Source of the DNA: Prorocentrum cordatum
Taxonomy: Eukaryota > Sar > Dinophyceae > Prorocentrales > Prorocentraceae
NCBI GenBank assembly: GCA_963575745.1
Contig: CAUYUJ010012169.1
Span: 214,001-278,000 of the forward strand
Length of the DNA: 64,000 nucleotides
Direction: 5' to 3'
Positions 10,627 through 21,139 of the stretch are shown here, piece by piece; position 1 is the stretch's first letter, and each line of letters begins with the position of its first letter. The position numbers and the translations under genes were made by a program. The notes beneath the pieces are model-generated. The model was not told the DNA's origin and did no database searches. It saw only the letters and a list, made by a program, of their open reading frames with translations.

Positions 10627-11150
10627 GAATCCGTGGAACTCTTGCAAACTTTTAAAACGAATGTGCGCGGCGCTCAGGCGAGAGCCACATTTTGAAAACG
10701 ACCGCCCTCAATCCGCGAAACCCTTGCAGTTGCTTTAGCCGAGTGTGCGCAGCGCTGAGGCGAGGGCCCCAGTTTGAAAAGGAACCGCCCTCAATCTGTG
10801 AAGCTCTTGCAAATATTTGAAATGAATGTGAGCCGCGCTAAGGCGAGAGCCACATATCGAAAACGGCCCGCCATCAATCCGTGAAGTTCTTGCAATTTGT
10901 TCAACGAATGTGCGCCGCGCTAAGGCGAGAGCTACATTTTGAAAACTACCCGCCCTCAATCCGGGAAGCTCTTCCAAAGTTTACAACGAATGTGCGCCGC
11001 GCTAAGGCGAGAGCCACACTTTGAAAACCACCCGCCCTCAATCCGTGAAGCTCTTGCACATGTTTAAAACAAGTTTGCGCCGCGCTAAGGCGAGAGCCAC
11101 GTTCCAAAAACGACCCGCCCTCAATCCGTGAATCGCTTGCATTTATCCCA
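10627..11150 (+). repeat. 82-83-bp minisatellite (unit A), about six units
   Basis: CCCTCAATC or a close variant begins near 10705, 10788, 10871, 10953, 11035 and 11118, giving spacings of 83, 83, 82, 82 and 83. Each unit holds GTGAAGCTCTTGCA, CGAATGTGCGCCGCGCTAAG and GGCGAGAGCCACATTTTG. A further partial unit lies at 11895-11958, beyond a different minisatellite. Confidence 0.95.
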
Positions 11151-11227
11151 ACCATCCTGTGGTGTTGGGTCCTCGTTTTGAAGAGACGGTCCCCGCGTTC
11201 TCCTCTCGTGCCCCCCCCTCCTCCCTA

Positions 11228-11860
11228 CCGCCCGCATGCGTCCCGCACACCCAGTACAGCGTTTCGTGGCCCCATAGGGAGCCCCACCGAAGGTCCCAGT
11301 GCTGCCGTCCGCATGCGTCCCGCACACCCAGTGCAGCGTTTCGTGGCCTTCCTCCCCCTCCTCCCTGCGTTTCACCCACCCAGTACAGCGCTTCGTGGCC
11401 CCATGGGGGGCTCCACCGAAGGCCCCAGTGCCCACGTCCGCATGCGTCCGTAAGCCCAATTTGGCATTTTCACCCACCCAGGGCAGCGCTTCGTGGCCCC
11501 ATAGGGGCCATAGGGGGCTCCACCCAAGGCCCCAGTGCCACTGTCCGTATGCGTCCGGGAAATGTAATTTGGCATTTTCACCCGCGCAGTGCAGGGGTTC
11601 GTGGCCCCATAGGGGGCTCCACCGAAGCCCCCAGTGGGACCGTCCGCATGCGTCCCGGTAACCCAATTTGGCATTTTCACTCGGTAGAGCGCTTCGTGGC
11701 CCCATAGGGAGCTCCACCGAAGCCCTCAGTGGGACCGTCCGCATGCGTCCCGGAAACCCAATTCGGCACACCACCCACACAGTACAGCGTTCCCCCCCGC
11801 CCAGTGCAGTGCTTCGATAGGGAGCTTCACCGAAGCAGATATTCACAATTACGGTACCCA
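11228..11860 (+). repeat. ~99-bp minisatellite (unit B) interrupting unit A
   Basis: GTCCGCATGCGTCCCG-like boxes recur near 11231, 11309, 11438, 11544, 11642 and 11739, with AATTTGGCATTTTCACCC and GCTTCGTGGCCCCATAGGG between them. The best-spaced units are about 97-106 bp apart. Open frames on both strands are repeat-derived. Confidence 0.9.
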
Positions 11861-11894
11861 CAGTTGCATATGGTTGGGACCTTCGCCAGGATAA

Positions 11895-11958
11895 TGTTAA
11901 CGAATGTGCGCGAGGGCCACATTCTGAAAAGGAACCGCCCTCTATCTGTGAAACTGTT
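11895..11958 (+). repeat. Stray partial unit A
   Basis: AACGAATGTGCGCGAGGGCC through CCGCCCTCTATCTGTGAA matches the minisatellite at 10627-11150 and sits on the far side of the unit-B block. Confidence 0.85.
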
Positions 11959-12121
11959 CTCAATGTTCAAGCTTCAGAGTCATAAGTGGTGAGGAAGTCT
12001 CAGGCGAAACGCCTGGCCCGCCCTATAAACTGGCCTCGGGGTGCGACATGGAGAAATTCCCCAATCAGAGCTTGCCTCTGTAAGGGTCCAGTGGATTCTA
12101 AAGGCTTAGGATTTGTTCGGC

Positions 12122-12283
12122 AGGATTTCGGTGGCCGGTGGCCGGGTGCCCTGGTGCCCGTGGGTGCCGGGTGCCCCAGGATTTCGGTGGCTGGTGGCCG
12201 GGTGCCCAGGTGCCCAGGTGCCCGTGGGTGCCCGGGTGCTCAGGGGTGCCCGGAAGTGCCCGCAGGTGCCCCCCGGGTACCCT
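12122..12283 (+). repeat. GGTGCCC-rich repeat
   Basis: AGGATTTCGGTGGC begins twice, about 57 bp apart (near 12122 and 12179), each followed by runs of GGGTGCCC and CAGGTGCCC. Confidence 0.75.
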
Positions 12284-12620
12284 ATAGCCAAAAGCCCTAT
12301 AGTTTTATAGCTCTATAGCCCAATAGCCCAATAGCCCACATAACCCACATAGTCTTATGGCCCAATAGCCCTATCGCCCTATAGCCCTATAGCCCTATAG
12401 CCCTATGGCTCTATGGCCTCATAGCCCTAGAGCCCTAGAGCCCTATAGCTCTAGAGTCCTAGAGCCCTATAGCCCTAAAGCTCGATAGCCCTACTGCCCT
12501 ACTGCCCTATAGCCCTATAACCATAGCCCAATAGCCCTATAGCACTATACCCCTAATAGCCATATAGCCCTATAGCCCCATAGCCTTGTAGCCCTATAGT
12601 CCTGTAGCCCCATAGCCCCA
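12284..12620 (+). repeat. CCCTATAG octamer array
   Basis: About 40 variants of an 8-bp unit CCCTATAG, purest near 12370-12410. Substitutions include GCCCAATA, GCCCTAGA and GCCCTACT. Confidence 0.95.
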
Positions 12621-12674
12621 ACAAAAATCGGATTGGGGGTTTTCTCCTGTATCATTATTTGTTAGGAAAAGGAA

Positions 12675-12902
12675 TGGAGGAGGAGGAGGAGCAGGAGGAT
12701 GTGGAGGAGGATGAGAAGGAGGAGGAGGAGGAGGGGTTCGTAGGAGGGGGGGGGAGCAGGAGGGGGGAGGAGGAGGAGAGGAGGAGGAGGAGGAGGAGGA
12801 GGGCGTAGGAGGAGGAATCGGAGGAGGAGGAGGAGGAGGAGGAAGAGGGGAAGGAGGAGGAGGAGGAGGAGGAGGAGGGGGGGGAGGAGGAGCAGGTGGA
12901 AG
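12675..12902 (+). repeat. GGA trinucleotide array
   Basis: Purine-rich GGA array with short interruptions such as GGGGTTCGTAGG near 12733 and GGGCGTAGG near 12801. Confidence 0.95.
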
Positions 12903-13332
12903 AAGATTGTGTAGCAGGTGGAGGTATCAGCGTATGAGTCCGAGATGGGGAGTCATCCAGCAGTTTCGGGCGAGACGGGAGACCTTCCTGGACGTCCCTT
13001 GTGGAGATCCCGGGGCCGCTCAAAAGTCGGCCGCCGCGCCTCAAGCTCACCCGGCTGGTGGCAGGGTTGCCCTCGCTCGCGAGCTCGGGCTCAAGGAAGA
13101 ATAGTTCGTTAATCGGCAAACTTGCACTAGTGGCAGTAGTACCGGTTATTGCGGCCACATAGATATACCCACTTGAATGATTGAAATCGCGAGAAGCCAA
13201 CTGGAGAGGACCGCTTGATTGACAGCGAATCGGCCCAATAAGAAGGACAAGTCGGCAATGCAACCCCCGACACACTCGACGTTGTCATGTATGGCTTTGT
13301 TTCGGCTTCCTTTAAATTACCAAAGACAGCCG
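12903..13332. other. No recognised feature
   Basis: Unique sequence. A 65-codon frame at 12907 and a minus-strand frame overlap here, and neither shows a motif. Confidence 0.4.
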
Positions 13333-13450
13333 CAAGACGGCCCAAGAAGGCCCCACCAACAAGCCTCCAATACTATTGCTTCAGAGTGCCCCAGGGGGGC
13401 ACCAAGACGGCCCAGTCGCCCCGAGACGTCCCCCAGGCGGCCCAATTCTG
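13333..13450 (-). repeat. Degenerate GGGGCC-family repeat, complement orientation
   Basis: GGCCCAAGAAGGCCCC-type text spaced at about ten bases, the complement of the 3290 and 27.9 kb repeats. Confidence 0.45.
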
Positions 13451-13875
13451 AACAGCGCCATGTCAAGGGGGACGCGCTCAGAATATAGTTTCTGCCGTGG
13501 TCGGACATGTTTGTTGCCCCTAAGTCTCATGCGCACCGCAGTAGACAAGGTTCAACATCGACCAGGGTTTCCCGAATCGCAAACCAGAAAGCATAGTGAC
13601 ACCGAGGAGTGCGTATGGAACAAGACGCGAGGGAGTACACGAAACGACGCGAGGGATACATCCATATGATATTCGTCTCATGATGTGGAGAAATACTTAG
13701 GTCGCGAGTTCAGCTGCCATGGCGAACTAACATGAAACAATGTTTACTAAGGATCGGACACTTCGCGATCGGATATGAAAAAATGGTGCGATTCGATCCT
13801 ACATCGTGCTGTGATGCAATATGGAAATGCAACGTCGGTTGTAAACTGGATGGGAGCAACAACGTTTGATAGCGA
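13451..13875. other. Unique, less GC-rich sequence
   Basis: No repeat or gene recognised. It may be a flank of the short frame that follows. Confidence 0.4.
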
Positions 13876-14088
13876 ATGGGGAACGTGAACGAAAGCGGCG
13901 TGAAGCATGTTGCTGAAGAGTGTGGGGCACTTGGCGTTTGGTCGTATGGGCATCTGGGTTGTATGGCAAATTCTGGCCAGGTTCTGACCGCGATCGACAG
14001 TATGCTCCAGATGCTCCAGGAGGAGGAGGCAGCCCGATGCATGTGGTCATCAGTGATTGTCGGGGGCGGACAGAACCCCCAACAGTGA
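13876..14088 (+). CDS. Short hypothetical ORF, 70 codons
   Basis: ATG at 13876 to TGA. The product has ordinary amino-acid composition, unlike most frames in this window, and includes MGNVNESGVKHVAEECGALG and a C-terminal half with SMLQMLQEEEAARCMW. A TAG lies two codons upstream in frame, so this ATG is the only possible start unless it is an exon entered by splicing. No family recognised. It could be an exon, a decayed fragment or chance. Confidence 0.25.
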   Translation: MGNVNESGVKHVAEECGALGVWSYGHLGCMANSGQVLTAIDSMLQMLQEEEAARCMWSSVIVGGGQNPQQ

Positions 14089-14604
14089 CATGTCGATTAG
14101 TGAATTGTCCGTTTTCGGTTCTCGAGATGGCGCCGCGGCCGTTATTTTCCAGGCTTGCGCCCGCCAGGTTTGGGCCTCAGGTCGTTTTCACTAAACCTCG
14201 TTTTACTAAAGGGAGGTCTGTCCATCCCCGAGATTGTCTGTGTCCTGGCATGAGCTTTCCGTTGCGTGTTGTGCGCTTGGCGCTGCGTGCTTCGAGACCG
14301 AATCGCGCAGCGTGGTGCCGTCGGCCCTTGCCACGTCCAGGCTTTACGATTTCGGTGTTGATTCAGGCGTCTTCCCAAGAAGTGCCAGACTCCTCACCAT
14401 GCCAAGGTTGACTGGGCATCCCTGACCCAACAAAGCGCCGTTGGCTGCGCGATGTCCACTGCATGTGGAGTGAGCCAAGACGACGCAGATGTGGCGCGTC
14501 GCGAAGGGCGGGCAGACGCGCCGTCGTCTTTGATCTCGCTCTCTGGCCTCCAGTGCGTCGGTGGGTTTCTGCAGTCGGCTGCTTCTCCTGCTTCTGACGC
14601 GCCT
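14089..14604. other. No recognised feature
   Basis: Contains short CACTAAACCTCG / TTTTACTAAAGGG units near 14188-14213 that resemble CACTAAACCAGG / CACTAAACCCAG near 50144-50166. Otherwise unremarkable. Confidence 0.4.
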
Positions 14605-14728
14605 CGTCCTCCGCCTCCTCCTCCGCCTCCCCCTCCCTCCATCTCTTCGGTCCTCCCTCCTCATCTTCCTCCTCCCCCTCCTCCTCCTCCTCCTCCTCCT
14701 CCTCTTCCTCCTCCTCCTCCTCCTTCCT
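14605..14728 (+). repeat. CTC trinucleotide array
   Basis: Imperfect TCC/CTC polypyrimidine array. Confidence 0.9.
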
Positions 14729-15233
14729 TTCACCTTGTGGACCCTCAGTTCACCCACTTCCTCTTCTGCCCAGTGTGCCCATTTTCGTCGTCGATAGCCC
14801 ATTGTCCTACGAGCAGCGAGTGGCCTGCTTGTGCGAGCGCATCCGTGTCGAGCCGGGGGCTGCTCGGAGGGGTTTCTGATTGCTGGATTCCGGCGCTCGA
14901 GGCGGGGGGCTCCGATCCTCCCCCCGCAGAAACACAGCCCAGCTTGGACATCCCGCCTGCCCTCAGTGTACCAGGGCCCCATCTGGTGCACCGAGGGGCA
15001 GGGCCTGTGTCCCAGTGTCCGTCGTTTTTTTTTCGGGGATCGCCTGGGGCCTCCGCGGGCTGCAGGGAGCTCTCGCCCCTCCGTGCAGTGCTGATCTAGG
15101 TGCTTTCATGGCGGAGGCCCCCCTTGGGTTTTCAATTGTTCGAGCTCTGTTCAGCGGCAGTGGGAAAGTCCCCTCTTTTGCAGACAGGTGTCCTCAGTGC
15201 CTTCCTGTTATATCCAATCCTTCCTCGTCTGCA
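14729..15233. other. No recognised feature
   Basis: Unique sequence with no gene motif. Confidence 0.4.
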
Positions 15234-15338
15234 GCTCCTCCTCCTCCTCCTCCTCCACCTCCACCTCCACTTCCACCTTCTCGTCCTGGTGCTGCTTTTC
15301 ATGCTCCTCGTCGTCGCCCTCCACCTCCGCCTCCTCCA
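15234..15338 (+). repeat. CTC/CCA array
   Basis: CTC units followed by CCACCT units and an interrupted tail. Confidence 0.85.
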
Positions 15339-16651
15339 GGGACCCGCTCGGCGGCTTGCCGGGTCCCGAAGACGGACAGCACATCGGCTGCGCCGCGAGC
15401 GTAGCCGCATGCCCGCGATAATATAGCATCCCCCATCACCCCTGAGTCATGATTACACATGGTTCATTTTCAATTATTCGGAAATTCCTTGATTTTGGGG
15501 GGGCCAAAATCCTTTCATTTCTAACTGTTCTATCCTGGGCCTTTTCCTAGCCTCTAGGGGGCCAGGAACAATTAGAGACGAGCACGATTAAAAAATGAAC
15601 GACGTGTAGCGACGGGGTGCTTATGTCTGATCGGCGGGCGGAGCGGCGAGGCCGAACTGTATCATCACCAGGGAGTGTACGAATCGTGCACTGAATCATC
15701 TCATCACGACTATCCTGTGCCATCATGGATATCATCATCTGATGTACTTCCTATCTTGCTGGCATTCCTTCTCTTCTCTGTCTCCTCCTCCTTCTACTCC
15801 CCTGCCCCACCTTCCTCCCTCTGCGCCGCACCTGAGCTTGCTCATCGCCGTCACTGCTTGTCACCCACGGAGGACAACCATGAGTACCCTGCACGACGCG
15901 TAGAAGACCACCAATAATCTTTGAGTTCTACTAATAGAGTTCGATAGATCCGAAGCCTTGATTTTTCTTGAAATCTCCTCCTCCCTCGTCTCGTCGTCCT
16001 CCTCCTCCTCCTCTTTTCGTGTTCTCGTCATACTCACTGTCCTTATTGTCTACCGTTTTATTCCTCCTTTTACTCCTCCTTTTCCTCCTCCTCCTCCGCA
16101 GATCAGACTGGAAGCCATTCAAGAGCCATCCAGACATCCCAACACCGATGTCTCCGGGAGGAAATATTATCCTCCCAGGACCATGAACTTTATTATCCCC
16201 ACGGTGTGATTACCGTGGAGGCCCATGCCAAGAAACACCCTGCTTGCCTCCAGGGTGCTCTGGGTTTCTTAGTGTTCGATGGTTTTGCGATGGGAAGCGC
16301 GACGCTCCCACACCAGAGATCAACGGACGTCCTGGGGTCTCACGGTTGGGTCTCTCGTGGAAGGTTTCATGTGGGCGAGCCCCCTGCTGCGTCATCGGCG
16401 CAGGGTTAGCCCCCAGCCCACCCTCCCGCGAGCATGCCGGCCCAGCCGCCACGAAGCGAGCCACCGCCCGCGGGGGCGTGGCGGCAAGCAGGCCGCGGCG
16501 GAGCGCCGCCCGGTCGATGCGCCGCCGCGCTGCTGCTGCCGAGCTGCCCTCGCGCCCTCCTCGCGGCTGCGCGGGCCGACCGCCCGCAGGGGAGGAAGCG
16601 GTACCGACACCGCTGCCCTGGGTTTCCGAATAAGCGTGTCGGAGGCGGAAA
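15339..16651. other. No recognised gene
   Basis: The left part (15430-16200) is AT-richer and contains a small hairpin GATTTTGG / CCAAAATC near 15492-15512 and two short CTC runs near 16000 and 16080. The right part (16400-16640) is very GC-rich. No coding family recognised. Confidence 0.4.
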
Positions 16652-16658
16652 AGGGGGA

Positions 16659-16689
<31 letters not shown>

Positions 16690-17081
16690 GAGGAGGAGGA
16701 GGAGGAGGAGGAGGAGGAGGGAGGAGGAGGAGGAGGAGGAGGAGGAGGAGGAGGAGGAGGAGGAGGAGGAGGAGGAGGAGGAGGAGGAGGAGGAGGGAGG
16801 AGGGGAGGAGGAGGAGGAGGAGGAGGAGGAGGAGGAGGAGGAGGAGGAGGGAGGAGGAGGCGGAGGAGGAGGAGGAGGAGGAGGAGGGGAGGAGGAGAGG
16901 AGGAGGAGGAGGAGGAGGAGGAGGAGGAGGAGGAGGAGGAGGAGGAGGAGGAGGAGGAGGAGGAGGAGGAGGAGGAGGAGGGAGGAGGAGGAGGAGGAGG
17001 AGGAGGAGGAGGGGAGAGGGGGGAGGAGGGGAGAGGAGGAGGAGGAGGAGGAGGAGGAGGAGGAGGAGGAAGAAGAGGAGG
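16652..17081 (+). repeat. 430-bp GGA array
   Basis: Almost pure homopurine GGA array with occasional GGGA phase shifts, so it keeps changing frame. Poly-Gly/Glu/Arg frames across it are artefacts. Confidence 0.97.
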
Positions 17082-18490
17082 CCGCGGCGCCCGAGACCCG
17101 AGACGTCCTCCAGAGCTGCCCTGTCCCAGAGATCGGGGGCGGAAAAGAGAAGGGTGATGACTAGGGGGGGGTGGATCTCATGGCGTGGGCCATGATATTT
17201 CCCCAGATTTCATGGCGCGCCTCTTCTTGTTCCCTTACGTCCCTGGCCCCCCCCCCCCTCGAGCCGCGCACGTGCCGCCGGCCACGATTTGCACCCCCCC
17301 TCTTGGACGCCCCCCTCTTGGCCGCCCCCGAGCGTGGGGGGGGCCCCTCGACGGAGGTCAACCTCGCCTCGTCGTCGCGCCGCCACGGGGGTCGGAGCGC
17401 CTTCGGCGCGCGGGTGGCTGCCCTCTCGACGGGGGTCGATGCGGGGCTGTCGGTGGGGGTGACGCCCCCCCCCGACGCTTGTGAAGAAACTCGGAGTACC
17501 TTTGCCTCGCTTCCGCCTTGCTGGGCCTCCTGGGAGGCCCTCGCCGCCAACGGCCAGATTCGCTTCGAGATCATGCTCAGAACTCACCCCAGAGAAGGTC
17601 CGGGGAGTGGCGGCAGCGGTACTTGTTGGTTTCCCCACGCCCGCGTGGGAGGTTGGGGCTCTATTGCCAGTGCCCGATTTTGTTGGCAGTGGGCGTTGTC
17701 TTCCTGGCCGCGCGACCTCGGCTTGGCACCGCGGTTCCGCTCTCGTGGATCCCTCGTCCTACTCGAAGACGGTATGTCTGTTCAAGATATTGTCCGCATT
17801 CGTTCGGGTCTCTACGCGATTTCCCGCGCCGTCGGCACCTGCTGCGTGCAGACAAGGATTGCGCGCGACGCTCGTGCTTTGCTCTTTTGTGGCGATGCAG
17901 AGCTGACCAATAGGGGAACTACGGGCAAGCGCCTGCCTGCAATGCCTGCCTGTCTGGCTGCATCCAGTTAGATCGCTCGCTGCTCGACACGGGGGTCCTT
18001 GGGTGCGCCCTCGGTGAGGCATGCCCGCTGTTGTTGCCGCCGGCGCTGGCGAAGGAGGCCCCGCTGGATCTGGCAGCGTCTTCGCCGGGCCATCCATGCG
18101 TGGGCCTGCTTGGTCAAGGGCGGGCCCTGCTCTAGACTACTCATCGTATCTCATGACCGCTTAGCGACTCGGCTGTTCCGATGCGTTCTTTCCCCACGTC
18201 CTCGTCTTCCGCCTCCTCCTCCCCATTCCGCCCGATCTGGGCCAGTGCGTGTCTTGTCTGGCAACCGAGCGAGGGCACAGTCGCACCCCAACGCGCCTGG
18301 ACTGAACATGCCACCCCCTGGGCCAACTACCAAGGGGGAGGAGCCTCCTCAACTGCCGGCCCGTCTCGCGCTGGCCCGGAGGCGCGCGGATGGCACAGGG
18401 CTCCGCGGGCTGATCCAGGCTATGCCCGCCACGACGACCCCGACGACACGCTATTCATTCGGCCACGACGGATGATCACCTGGCACCAGG
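17082..18490. other. GC-rich stretch, no supported gene
   Basis: A plus-strand frame from 17171 to 17971 stays open for 266 codons, and its second half (17520-17970) has a mixed, protein-like composition. It shows no recognised motif, and opposite-strand frames are equally long. Confidence 0.35.
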
Positions 18491-18850
18491 CGTGGAGTCA
18501 TAAAACCAACACCCGCGAAACCTGACCAGAAGTCGTTCGTCAACAGGCTAGAGCGGGACTGCGGCGCGTTCTTCGCCCAAGGATGGAACGCCCTCTGCGA
18601 CGCCAGGGACAACAGGGCACCTGGGAGAGGGACCTACAACACCGGGGGGCACGAAGCCTTCTGCGAGGAACTCGTGAACGACTTGTACCACGAATTCCTC
18701 GACATCCGCAGGGTCTGCAGAAAGTAGGGAGTCCAGATGGACTGGGGGGCTGTCTGGGAACGCCAGCTGCAGCTCAGCGAACTCCAGCGAGACAAAGGCC
18801 GGGGCAAAGGCAAGGGCCACGACCCGGTTGGGAAAGGCAAGAGACACGCC
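18491..18850 (+). pseudogene. Conserved-looking coding fragment with one in-frame stop
   Basis: One plus-strand frame reads as ordinary protein from 18491. It passes NRLERDCGAFFAQGWNALCD near 18542, an acidic/aromatic stretch ending FLDIRRVCRK, a TAG at 18725-18727, and then MDWGAVWERQLQLSELQRDK and a basic GRGKGKG tract. The single stop inside otherwise coherent sequence suggests a recently broken gene, an unusual exon end, or a relic of a mobile-element ORF. The family is not recognised. Arg/Gly/Lys-rich tails suggest nucleic-acid binding, which is inference only. Confidence 0.45.
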
Positions 18851-19311
18851 GACTCCACTTGGCCCAACAACGAGCAGTCGAGGCCACGCCGTCCCGACCC
18901 GTCAGGCCTGCACGGCCATCAAAGGCCTCGGCACCGCGGCCGCCTCAGGCAACAGCCAACACAGCTCGCCCACCACTAGTCTCCCCAAACTGTTCCCCCA
19001 GAACAGCAGGTTCACCAGCCGGGAATCCAACCTGGCCACCTCCCCTGCTCAGCTCAGATCTCCCTCATCATGCCAGCACGTGGCCTGCGGCCTCATTCTT
19101 CGCGACCCCTGCGCATCCAAGCTGCCACGTAGTTACGCACGCTGACCCGCTGCGCACCGTCCACCCAGACAGTGCAGGGCACCCAGTCGTGTCAGCCGCA
19201 GCCCGCCTCACCGCCCACCGCACCGGCCTGACGTCCCTAGACACCATGCGCTGTACATCCGACGGCGCGTGGCGCATACCCTTCCAGCTGAGAGCTTTCG
19301 CACAGGACCTT
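18851..19311. other. No recognised feature
   Basis: Continuation of the frame above becomes low in information. No other signal seen. Confidence 0.4.
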
Positions 19312-19486
19312 GCACCGATTAGGTGCCCCTTGATCGGCCGCGCACTGTCCACCCTGTCAGCGCGTGGCTCTCTACGGTTTCGGCCACCATTCCTTTAGCA
19401 TGAAACCGCACCGGTTAGGTGCCCCTAGTCCCGTCACGTACTGTCCACCCTGGCAGCGCGTGGCCCCACGGCTTGCGCCACAATTT
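19312..19486 (+). repeat. ~95-bp tandem duplication
   Basis: The unit starting CCGATTAGGTGCCCCTTGAT near 19315 is repeated from about 19410 (CCGGTTAGGTGCCCCTAGTC). Both contain ACTGTCCACCCTG and CAGCGCGTGGC and end in a GCCACCATTC / GCCACAATTT box. Confidence 0.75.
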
Positions 19487-20769
19487 TGGCGCAGGCAGTG
19501 CGCCCGCTCGGCCACCCCCTGCTGGTCAGCCGCAGTTTGGGGACCCGCAGCCCAGCCCTGCCCACATGAGGCCGCGGGCTGGATCGCAGGTGGCCACAGC
19601 AGTACTGTGCACGGGCCGCCCGCTCCCGCTGGCGCCAGGCGCCCGGGCTGCCGCCCCGCCTGCGGGGACCTTCCTGCACGCGGGGCCCTCCTCCTCTCTG
19701 CCCTCCCCCTCCCCGTCCCCGTTGCCTTGTCCCCCCCTCCCTCCGCGCGCCGCCATGGCGCTCGCGCTGCTGCCGCAGCTGGCAGCCCTCCCCGTGCGGC
19801 AGTGCTCCTGGGCCTGGTCTTGCCGCCCGCACCCACCTCGCGGGCCCAGCGTTCTGCTGGTGGCAGTCTGAAGCCTAGATTGATCGTGGACTGGCCGTAC
19901 CCAGTCAACCCAGTCACCCACTTGGGCGGCCTCAGGGCGCGTCTGCTGACCTACAGGTGCTTCGTCCTACTTCACCGACGGCGTTACTGCGGTATTTGCT
20001 TTCTCGCACTGGGCCCCGTCGTCGCCCATGGGTGCCCCGGCGCTGCGGCCCCAGCTGCTGCCTTGGTTCCCGCTGACGGGGTTGGCCGCGCCAGCGCGCT
20101 CAGGTCAGGAGTCTTCTGCCTCTGAGTAGCCCCTCCTTCCCCCTCCTCCGCGGCCGCCCTGGCCGTCCATTCCCCTCTTCCTGCACGCTGGCCTATTCGC
20201 TCATCGGTCCCCCCGTTTAGCTGCATCGCTGGTGTAGCCATTCTACTTCACCGCCGACGGAAAACATGTTGTCTGGCAGTGTCCTGCAGCTGCCTGGTAG
20301 GTGGTGATCGAGCTGAATGTCGCGCCTCCTCCCCTCCCCCTCCTTTCGTTAGGCATAGTATGACACGCCTCCCTCTTTCCCTCCACGTTTCATCTCTCGA
20401 TGGCGTCGAGGGAAAAGTGGGGGGATGGAGAGGGGGGAGGCTGCGTTGGTAAGTTTATCGAGGGCACCGTAGCGGCGAATCTGGAGTTGAGCGGGCGCCC
20501 CACTCATGGTCAGCCACGTGGTGCCACCTGTTCTTGCGTCGGTGACCACCTTTTCCCTCTGGTTACATTCCGTCTCCCTCATCGCAAATGCCTTCTAGTT
20601 GATTCCACCCGCCCTGAAAAAAGTGACGAATGTGGGCGCAACAGGTAGAAGAGGGACGCAGTGGCAGCTTTCCAGGGCTACAATCTAAGGTTCTTCTGGA
20701 CATCCCGCCACTGCGCCTGAGACGTGTTCCAGGGGCCGCCGGGACACTATCGGGGCGATTGGGGCTTAG
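19487..20769. other. No recognised feature
   Basis: Unique GC-rich sequence. TCCTACTTCACCGACGGCG near 19967 and TTCTACTTCACCGCCGACGG near 20240 are similar. No gene is supported. Confidence 0.4.
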
Positions 20770-20965
20770 TCTGATGCTACTGAGACTGTGGCCCACTTGG
20801 GTGCGTTTGGGGGCCTCTTGCGTGTCTCCTGTGTGTCTCTTAGGATTCCTGGGGTCATGCTGGGGGGGGGGGGGCTTCAGCGGTGCGACGGTCGGGGCCC
20901 CGGCTGGGGCCGTTTTGGTGGGCCTCTTGGGCCCGTTTTGGGGATTTCTCTGGTAATTTTCGGCC
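20770..20965 (+). repeat. Degenerate GGGGCCTCTTGG-type repeat
   Basis: TTGGGGGCCTCTTGCG and GGGCCTCTTGGGCCCG-like text, same family as 27.9 kb. Confidence 0.45.
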
Positions 20966-21139
20966 GGTCATCAACCTTATTGTAAAATGTTGGGCCGCTC
21001 TTGCGATCGATGCGGCGATAAGTTCAAGATCGCGCCTGAGGAGTTCAAACGGTGTTAGCCTCCTGGGCCAGCCCCCCAGAGCCCCTGCCACGGCCCGCGA
21101 AATCCCCAAGAGCGCCGAAGTTGGGCGAGGTTGACCCCG

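Noticed and set aside
10627-11150. CRISPR array
   Set aside because: Units of 82-83 bp are tandem without unique spacers; this is a minisatellite in a eukaryotic context.
12284-12620. Interstitial telomere
   Set aside because: The unit is eight bases (CCCTATAG), not the seven-base CCCTAAA expected for plant-type telomeres; no run of the heptamer is present.
16279-17195. Glycine- and glutamate-rich 'proteins' across GGA arrays
   Set aside because: The open frames are direct products of GGA repeats and change with each slip; the same holds for the arrays at 23.3, 24.7, 35.8 and 54.1 kb.
20232-20252. Another spliced-leader relic (GTAGCCATTCTACTTCA)
   Set aside because: Only the first nine bases match well, the CCGT start is altered and TTGGCTC is missing.
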